Below, piece after piece: positions 57,001 through 64,000 of a DNA stretch of 64,000 bases. Below the pieces are notes generated by a model that worked only from the letters and a program-made list of their open reading frames with translations, searched no databases and was not told the origin of the DNA. How positions within the stretch are numbered: the first letter of the stretch is position 1; each line of letters begins with the position of its first letter. The DNA comes from Bryum argenteum (taxonomy: Eukaryota; Streptophyta; Bryopsida; Bryales; Bryaceae): positions 15,931,001 to 15,995,000 of the forward strand of contig CM073321.1 in NCBI GenBank assembly GCA_037043015.1, written 5' to 3'. The position numbers and the translations under genes were made by a program.

Positions 57001-58620
57001 ATGATGCTTTGGCGCTCATGAATGTGGACTTGATCCACAAACCGGGCCGTGACAATGTGGTGCGGATGCGCTAAGTAGAAAGGAAGAGTTTCATGCCATG
57101 AGCACCACCCAAGTCGTGCGGCTCATGTATAAGGGTGAAGGCAATTGGGAACGGCGGATAAGAGAGGGGTACATGAAGGACCCCGAGGCACAACAAATGC
57201 TTGGTGATCTTAGGAAGGGCAAGAAGCTCAAGGAGATCAAGTTGGTGAATGGATTGCTCAAGTATAAGCAAAGTAGGGTGTATGTTCCTCAAGGCAAGCT
57301 TAGATTGTTGGTTTTGAAGGAGGAACATGATAGTCCCATAGCCGGCCATAGGGGAGAAAAGGCTACCATTGCAACGGTGTCAAGGAGGTACTATTGGCCG
57401 GGGATGAAAGATGACATAACCCACTTTGTGAAGACTTGTGTGAAGTGCCAACTTAACCGGCTTCATATCAAAAGCAAGCGGGCTTGTTGCAACCATTGCC
57501 AATTCCGCCGGGTCCTTGGCATAGTGTATCTATGGACTTCATCACAAGCCTTCCCGAGTCGCAAGGGTATGATGCCATCTTAGTGATGGTGGATCGGTTT
57601 AGCAAGTTGGCTCATATGGTGCCAACTAGAGGAACTACAATCTAGCGCTTGAGACCGCCAAGATCTTTCTCGATGCATGGTGGAAGCATCACGGGTTGCC
57701 AAGAGTGATTGTGTCAGATCGAGACCCAAAGTTCACAAGTGCATTTTGGAGACACTTCTTTAGGAAGGTGGGAACCAAGTTGACATTTAGCACTGCCTTT
57801 CATCCCCAAACAGATGGGCAAACTGAAAGGGTGAATGGGGTCTTGAACCAATACTTGAGGAACTTTGTGAGTGCGGACCAACGTGATTGGGTAGACTATG
57901 TGGGGTTGGCGGAGTTCAGTTACAATGCGGCCACACACTCGGCGACTAAGGAGTCACCTTTCAAAGTGGCCTATGGAGTGGAGCCACTCCAACCTCGCCG
58001 ACTTAGCTCTCGAGGGGGCACATTCAACACCAGAGTTCAACCAAGATGGTGAAGACTTGGCCAAGAAGCGGGAACATATGTTGGAAAAAACCAAGTTGTT
58101 GTTGGAGAAGGCAAGAAGGCGCTATGAGAAGCAAGTCAATGCCGGAAGACGTGAAGTGGAGTATGAGGTGGGACAAAAGGTGTTGTTGAATGTGAAGAAC
58201 TTCACCATGCCCGAAGGCCTCACTCCAAAGTTCATGTCCAAGTTTGCGGGTCCGTTTCCCATTGTGGAACGGGTGTTCAAAGATGTGTATAAGTTGGAGC
58301 TACCACCCGAGATCAAAGTGCATCCAACATTCCATGTTTCATTGTTAAAGCCATTCAAGGAGGATACCTTGTGGCGGGATCGCAAGCAAGTGATACGGCC
58401 ACCACCAGAGTTGGTTGGACAACATTTGGAATATGAGGTAGAGGCCATCCTCAAGAGTAGGAACCTCAAAAACAAGAGCAAGGAATACCTTGTGAAGTGG
58501 CGAGGATACCACGAGAAAGAAGCAACGTGGGTGGCGGCAAAGGACATGGTGAATGCTAAGGAGGTGGTGGAGAACTTTGAGAAGAATAGGAGCTCCAACA
58601 AGAAGCAACGTAGGCATTGA
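54002..58620 (+). CDS. Chromovirus II Gag-Pol, many single-base frame slips
   Basis: Starts near ATG 54002 ([20 protein letters not shown]). Gag core: [20 protein letters not shown] and HALQWWTSK. Zinc knuckle [14 protein letters not shown] near 55090. Protease [46 protein letters not shown] and YIDD (about 56307). RNase [15 protein letters not shown]. Integrase: HHCC finger ([28 protein letters not shown]), [11 protein letters not shown] and [13 protein letters not shown], so all three acidic residues are present. Chromodomain: [30 protein letters not shown] (about 58430-58600). Frame changes occur near 54660, 54840, 55560, 55630, 55815, 56370, 56635, 57070, 57490 and 58010, plus a TAG near 54650. 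Each slip I inspected is a one-base change, several next to G runs. Confidence 0.92.
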
Positions 58621-59419
58621 TGAGGACATCAATCTCCGTAGTGGGGGAGGATGACTTGTAGCTTGGGCGTAGATCCACAACACTTGTACTTGTTCTTTGG
58701 ATTTGGCAATAAAGTTTGGCTTTGGTGTGTGCAAAGAGAAGAGTATGAGATGGAGTCCTAGTCTTGTACTTGTGCTAAGTTGGTGGAAGAGGGGGAATAG
58801 AGATGTGAAACCGAGTTGGGAAGGCCGAGTAATGGGGACCAAGGCTAGGAGAAAGAGTGGATAAAACCATGAAGTCCCTTGGCCTTGGGCTTGTCCGGGC
58901 GGGGACAAGGTAATGGCGTGTGCTCATAAAAGCGTCACTCCCACAAACTAGTGCAAGCTAGTGCATGGGAGTCATGAACCCATGCCTCGAAAGAGATAGT
59001 GGGATCCGAGTTGGGCGGAACTTGGCATTACCCCCGTGCGATCGAGTCGTGGTGTAAAAGCCATCTTGGGTTTGCAACCAAGACAACTTGGTGGAAGCAT
59101 TGAGGTCCAGCCTAGTAGTCAAGGAAGAAGTGTTAGGCTAGTGGAGCCGAACTTGGAGAGCCAAGGTAAGGGCAATCCAAGAGGGTCTCAAAGTAGGTGG
59201 GTCTAGAGTAATTTAGTTGCCTTGGAAGAGGTCCAGGGTACTAAACGGACCACCTAGTGACGACACCTTTGAGACTTTGCCAAAGTTTGAGAGTGCATTG
59301 TGGGGTCGCGCGCTTGGTGAAACACAATGCCGCACCAATGGGGATGGCAACCCAAGAGTTGGTGTGACCGACTACAAGTATAGTCGATGAGGGCATCGAC
59401 TCCATTAGGTGGGGGTGAG
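58621..59419 (+). other. Chromovirus II 3' non-coding region
   Basis: About 800 bp between the end of the chromodomain frame and the 3' LTR. It has no convincing ORF and ends in the polypurine tract. Confidence 0.7.
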
Positions 59420-60712
59420 TGTCGCGCACCTCTCCTTGAGGAGTGCCCGCAACACCAAGGGCCCAAGGGGGACACCGGAGTGACGCCCGGGCCTTGGGGT
59501 GCCAAGGTGAAGGGAACCTAAGTGGGCCTAGTGTGGGAGAGGACCCCGGGCGTTGGAGACGCCTCTCACCCACGGAGACTAGGAGCCACGAGGGAATGGA
59601 CATGAGATTATGGAAGCTCATGTTGCCACGATTCCGGGATGCTAAGGAGCACCTCATTTGGAGGTGTGAGCTAAAAGTTATGGGAGTTGGAAGATTGTGG
59701 GACTAAAGGGAGTGCTGTCCAGGGACAGTGCTGGACTGGGAAGCTGGCCCGGGACTCCCGAATCTTCAGAGGGCATAACTCCCTCAATACTTGTCGGATT
59801 GAGGCAAGTAAGGTGTCTATCGGCATCTACTTGACGAGTAGATGTCGATAGAGTGGTCGCTCGTCGCGTTTGGATGCGGGACGAGGTAGATACGAGCCCT
59901 GGAAGGTTCGGGAAGTCTCCCGGGGCCTTCCAGCGGCTAAGGCATTGGGAGATTGGGTGGTCTTCCAAAACTAAGAGGTGTGAGGGTCCAGCCCTTCACC
60001 TAGGACCAGGGGCTGCCGAATCCCACAGAGTATACTATGGGGAGGGCTGGTCTCCCTCCCCACTCCCATGGTGCCTTGGTGGTGACCAAGGTGGGAGTCC
60101 CGAGTGGTGTGGCTAGTGTTGGGGCCTCACCATGGGGACTCCCAAGCCAAGGTGAGTCCCAATGGGTGGAGCTAGTGTTGGGGCTCCACCATGGGGACTC
60201 AAAGTGCAAAATGAGGCACGGTGGGTGGAGCTAGTGTTGGGGCTTCACCACGGTGGCTCATAAGGACAAGGTGAGTCCCGGTGGGGAGCTAGTGTTGGGG
60301 CTTCACCACGGGGACTCATATGGGCAAAATGAGGACCATGAGTGCTACCGATGTGGGGTGGTGTCTCACCGCCGGCGTTGTGATTACTTGGTGGCCTTGG
60401 GGTCACCATGGTGGTCATGGGCGGTGGTGAGGAGACACCACCAAGTGCGGTTAGGCCGCGTGGTATGGGAGTGCCACCAAGTTGGGCCTTGGACATAAGT
60501 GGAAGTCCGCACCTAACCATTGGCTACCTACGAAGGGGTTGAGTCCCGGTTGCATGAGTAGGAGGGATTGATAACCAAGCGGTGAGCTTGGTGGTTGGTA
60601 TGGAGAGCTAACTTTGTGCATGTGGGGGATGTGCAGAGTTAGCGCTCGTGACACTTGCTAGAGTTGGGAAAAAGTTGGTGTAAGCTAAGGTGAGCTAGCA
60701 AGGGTTGCGACA
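59420..60712 (+). repeat. Chromovirus II 3' LTR
   Basis: 1293 bp, same sequence as the 5' LTR plus five single extra bases (for example CCCGGGGCC versus CCCGGGCC, and AAGGGTTG versus AAGGTTG). Confidence 0.95.
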
Positions 60713-61500
60713 GATGGGCTGGCATATAATTCACATGACCGCCAAATTGGTGGTTACCATGGTAATACCCCTCACTCTCGTGTGCCAAAGGATACTCGTG
60801 CTTCACAATCGTCATGGTTTGAATCTTGGTTAGTTCCCCCACATGCCCTTGGAGTTCCATATTGTTGAGGGTGGGCATCCATATCAGCTGAACGTTCTGA
60901 ATAAGTAGTATAACAATCGCTTGGTCCCATCCAATTTGTGGGAATGATTCGGTTGCTGCGATCCAATTAATGCACGTTCAAACCTATGACAGTGGTCCAG
61001 TCGATGTCCTTGTGAAGGACTATTTCAGCCCAGACCATGGCCATGGTAGAATACAACATCAGTATGGCCTTGTGTTCTTGATTTCAACCGCAATTGTGAC
61101 TTCATGATATCTGTACGCAAAATGGTCGCTCTTGCAACTCTTCACTGGCCTTTACGACGAGAACCATATTTCTCTGCTTCGTGACGTGGCCATAACTTCA
61201 TTATGTGATACATCTTCATCTAAATTCTTACACATGGTGCAATTCCAAATGTCAGCCCTCTCCTCTCGCCAACCCGGCTCTGCAACACAGTTTGGGTCAC
61301 TCCATGCTTCCCAATCCATTTTTGGAGAGTCGCCCTTTGGTCGTGGAGACTTGGCCTCGCCCCTTGAACGTGAAAACTTCGGCACCATTCTCAGCAGCGA
61401 CAAGTATGCACAGTGTGGGCGTGGGTGACCCACGCGGACCCTGAGCAACGCAGTCGAAGCATCTTTAAAAGAAGCCACAACGTACAGTCTGTTCACCAGA
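60713..61500 (-). pseudogene. Gly/Tyr/Asn-rich protein gene, 5' part
   Basis: Two minus-strand blocks. The first, 61490-61152, contains MDWEAWSDPNCVAEPGW and IWNCTMCKNLDEDVSHNEV, a possible Cys-containing finger without enough ligands to name. The second, 60966-60713, contains TNWMGPSDCYTTYSERSADM, then slips one frame near 60800, then reads ESEGYYHGNHQFGGHVNYMP and runs into the Gypsy II target duplication. Its frame continues at 52655. A TATA-like box lies just upstream at 61528-61534. The gene is broken by the insertion, a frameshift and a later TAG. Confidence 0.5.
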
Positions 61501-61527
61501 GTGAGGGAGAATGAGCCCCTCCCCTCC

Positions 61528-61534
61528 TATTTAT
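61528..61534 (-). promoter_or_regulatory. TATA-like box upstream of the Gly/Tyr-rich gene
   Basis: ATAAATA on the minus strand (context GCATAAATAGG) sits about 35-100 bp upstream of the first coding block and directly downstream of the GC-rich island, a plausible core promoter. Confidence 0.45.
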
Positions 61535-61539
61535 GCCGA

Positions 61540-61850
61540 TCAGGGATCGGACGCCATTGGCCAGCTCGCACTAGCCGTCCGATCCCGGACGGAAGCAGTC
61601 AAATTCCTGGTCGAGCGGCCTGGATCGGACGTACGACCGATCAGGGTCGCACGACCGATCGGTAAATCGGGGCCGCCCAATGGCGCGCGATTAGTCGATC
61701 GGGGCCGCCGATGCCGGCCGAATGATCCGAGCAACCGGGGACCGGTCGGCTGACCGACCTGGCGACCGGCGATTGGCTGTGCGACCGGGCCGGCGTCCGG
61801 CCACCGGCCCGGCGATCGGCGACTCGCCCAGCGTACCTCTCTTCCCCGTA
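61540..61850. repeat. GC-rich GATCGG/CGACCGG island
   Basis: Dense irregular CGATCGG, CGACCGG and GGCCGCC words without a fixed period, compositionally matching 49331-49750. The two islands lie on the outer sides of the convergent kinase-like and Gly/Tyr-rich genes. From 61850 to 62560 I see no gene. ACGGTTGAAAA words near 62469 and 62520 echo AACCGTCAGATCG near 49398 in inverted orientation. Confidence 0.5.
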
Positions 61851-62562
61851 CCTCCCTTCCCCCTCCTCTACTTGCATCTCCCCAACTCTCCCCGTTTGCA
61901 CAATTTCGAGGATTTCCCTGCATTACATATTTGCAATTTCTATAGCACTCTTTTTGGCCTGAATAGTCCACGAGGCATTTAAATATGGATAGGGAATGTT
62001 CTGACAAGGGAATGTCGGGAATATCTTTTAGTCATAGACTGGAATGCTTTATGACAAAGATGCTCTCGGCTTTAAATAAATCTATAATAAGAGACTCTTT
62101 ACAAGAGAAGTGAAGGCCAACAAATCTCCAAGCCAATTCACTCACTTTTTGAGTTATGTTGCCCAATTAGCTTGAATTGGACAAAACATTTAACAATCAA
62201 TATAGTGGAGCCAATTTTCTCATTTGTGAAGTCCTTCGGAGTTGATGCCCATCTCTTGAAGGAGAGCCAAGGCCATGGGGCCAATTCTTATTATTAGCTA
62301 GAGTCCATGTTTTTTATTTGTACTCATTTATTTTTATACTTCTTTTTTTTGAAATATTCTTTCCTAACACCTTAACAACCACGGCCACCGATTCGGCTTT
62401 TACCGTCACGGCCAAAAAATGTTTAATAATCAACTTCAAATGTTATGATCTCGCATCTAGTGATGATCCGACGGTTGAAAATGTCACACTACTACGGATG
62501 GTAGTCTACTCAAGATCCTACGGTTGAAAATATATCAAAAAATATTGGACATAGCCCCTTTA

Positions 62563-62864
62563 TGGTGAAACCACCTATTGTTGTGCACTTAAGGAAAATT
62601 GAGGGAATCTATATACATGGAGTGAGAAATGAGTGGATTCCTATTTTTCACGGATAGGGAATAAGAAAAGACGAGCTAACCCTATTTATGTGCTTTTTTA
62701 AAGCACACACATAATTAGATACAAATTTTAGAAGCAGAAGCCTAAAGGCGGGCACCCTAAATATGTATGCATGAGGTACATACAAGGGAGGTGAGATCTT
62801 TATAAAGGCAAGAATCTTGAGTGCCCGCCTTTAGGTAGGTGCCCGCCTTTAGGTGGTTTCACCA
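62563..62864. mobile_element. MITE (302 bp) with 15-bp perfect TIRs and TA target duplication
   Basis: Left end TGGTGAAACCACCTA (62563-62577) and its exact reverse complement at 62850-62864, each flanked by TA. The right half contains two direct copies of TGCCCGCCTTTAGG (about 62822 and 62840), and an inverted copy CCTAAAGGCGGGCA lies at about 62731. No ORF. The TA target fits a Tc1/mariner-type element; the ends do not match Stowaway. Confidence 0.75.
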
Positions 62865-62866
62865 TA

Positions 62867-63848
62867 GTGGTGAGTGCTAGTATTGCAAGCTCCCATGGAT
62901 TGACATTCATTTCTTGTATCTCCTAAATTTTGTCAAAAATTTATCCATTCTCACTAGGAGATTTTGCCATGTATTGGCCCCCATTCATGGCTTGCCCCCT
63001 AGTGTGTACCCTGAGGTGGCTTTAAATCCTCTCTAATTACATTCCATAAATTTAACTATTCCTTGGTGAGAGTATACTGATGTCTAACATTGGAGAGATC
63101 TAAGTATATATGAAATGCAGGTGAGCATGTGTGAGCATTTACTTTTCATAACTATGGTATTACTGTGTTTGTCAATATTTAGACTTTCTATTTGGACCTT
63201 AACTTTTCCACATTTTATGGTCTATATTATTTGATGTGCATTTGGAAATTAATCCATCGTTGTGTATCTAATTTAGTAGTACTTATTATAAAAAAAACAT
63301 TGTGCTTAAACAATTAATTCTATTATTGGCTATTTTTTGTCTGACACCCTTCAACTAACCTAGGAGTATATTTATAATCTAGTACATATAATTGTAACTA
63401 ATTTGCAAATATACTTTTTTACAAATATACGTTAATTGTAGCATTATTCTTATTGTTTGTATTTGAATAATTACTTATTTCCCTCTTACAAAGGTAATAG
63501 AAATAAGTTTCTATTGTTACTATTTTGCGATCATAAAATAAGAGAAATAAATAAGTAGACAACTAAATTTATGAAAATATCCCACCCTATAAGTTTTTAA
63601 CAAATGGCAATAATGGCATCAACTTCTAAAGTTTTAATCATATTTGATCTTGTACACGTATAGTACATTAGTACTAAGATTTGATGTTAAATAAAATTGA
63701 TTATTCGTATACTTTAATTGATTGATTTGGGAATAGAATATTTTCAAGAGCCATCACTTCTTCATTTACAGTATCTAATGGATAAAATCACTTGTGGATA
63801 GGATTTAAGTTCTTGGTTTAAGATGTATGAATTACTATTGAGGCCTCT
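62867..63848. other. AT-rich non-coding DNA, no gene
   Basis: No supported ORF, RNA gene or repeat found here, and none in the last 110 bp of the window. Confidence 0.5.
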
Positions 63849-63888
63849 AGGGTTTATGGTTCAGGGTTTAGGGTTTAGGGTTTAGGGT
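63849..63888 (+). repeat. Short interstitial telomere-like array (TTTAGGG)
   Basis: About six imperfect AGGGTTT units, three of them perfect and adjacent. The repeat type is the common plant telomere repeat. It is too short to be a chromosome end. Confidence 0.7.
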
Positions 63889-64000
63889 CTTGAGGATTTG
63901 GGATAGATTTTATTTTAATCCTAGTTTTTGTGTTGCAAAGCTTTGCAAACACAATTGTGTGTGGAAGTAAAATAATGGATTTGTGTATGTATGGTGTAGT

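Larger units (their letters stand above)
52661..60712 (+). mobile_element. Ty3/Gypsy chromovirus II (8.05 kb), LTRs without substitutions
   Basis: 5' LTR 52661-53948 and 3' LTR 59420-60712, both TGTCGCGC...TTGCGACA, with target duplications GATGG at 52656-52660 and 60713-60717. The region after the 5' LTR (CTTGGTATCGTCGAGCGGG) resembles the initiator-Met primer site TGGTATC. AGGTGGGGGTGAG precedes the 3' LTR as polypurine tract. The two LTRs differ only by five single-base insertions/deletions (1288 versus 1293 bp). A chromodomain at the integrase C-terminus makes it a chromovirus. It is inserted inside a reading frame on the opposite strand. Confidence 0.96.

Overview
The window is eukaryotic and most likely from a land plant. 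It has spliceosomal introns of roughly 60-180 bp with GT/AG ends, three plant-type LTR retrotransposons, an Old-Yellow-Enzyme/OPR exon pair, a GCM/WRKY-finger plus SWIM transposase of a type I associate with bryophyte and lycophyte genomes, and a short TTTAGGG array. A non-seed plant is my best guess; the species is not determined. Almost everything here is mobile DNA or genes broken by it.

Layout. 1-7.7 kb: minus-strand gene remains, namely duplicated exons of an unknown gene, an intact two-exon RPA70-like gene (1674-3026), a truncated OPR/OYE fragment (4505-5140) and a degenerate multi-exon gene (5671-7600). 7.7-13.8 kb: a young Copia element with 278-bp LTRs and TSD ATTAC. Its polyprotein has one amber stop, and the integrase catalytic Glu is replaced by Lys. 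14.6-28.4 kb: a minus-strand gene joining a ParB-like GNHR domain to a DNA N4/N6-methyltransferase-like domain. It is split inside one exon by a 9.5-kb Gypsy element (TSD ATAAT) that carries an extra coiled-coil/zinc ORF after integrase. 28.5-40 kb: more minus-strand host-like genes, a decayed transposase gene on the plus strand with a small divergent partner, a piggyBac-like TTAA MITE, and a 30-bp minisatellite. 40.8-47 kb: an AT-rich stretch with no gene I can support. 47-48.6 kb: repeat-rich, retrotransposon-like non-coding DNA. 49.3-62 kb: two GC-rich GATCGG islands flanking a protein-kinase-like pseudogene (plus) and a convergent Gly/Tyr/Asn-rich pseudogene (minus). The second is split by an 8.05-kb chromovirus (TSD GATGG). 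62.5-64 kb: a TA-flanked MITE and a telomere-like repeat.

How it fits together. Nested insertion order can be read from the target-site duplications and LTR divergence: Gypsy I (about 16 differences per 805 bp) is older than Copia (2 per 278 bp), and Gypsy II has no substitution between its 1.29-kb LTRs. Many nonsense codons here can be explained by C-to-T or G-to-A changes, as expected of methylated repeats. Gypsy II's defects are instead single-base frame slips, which raises the possibility of uncorrected sequencing errors. The item I would look at first is the ParB-methyltransferase fusion gene.
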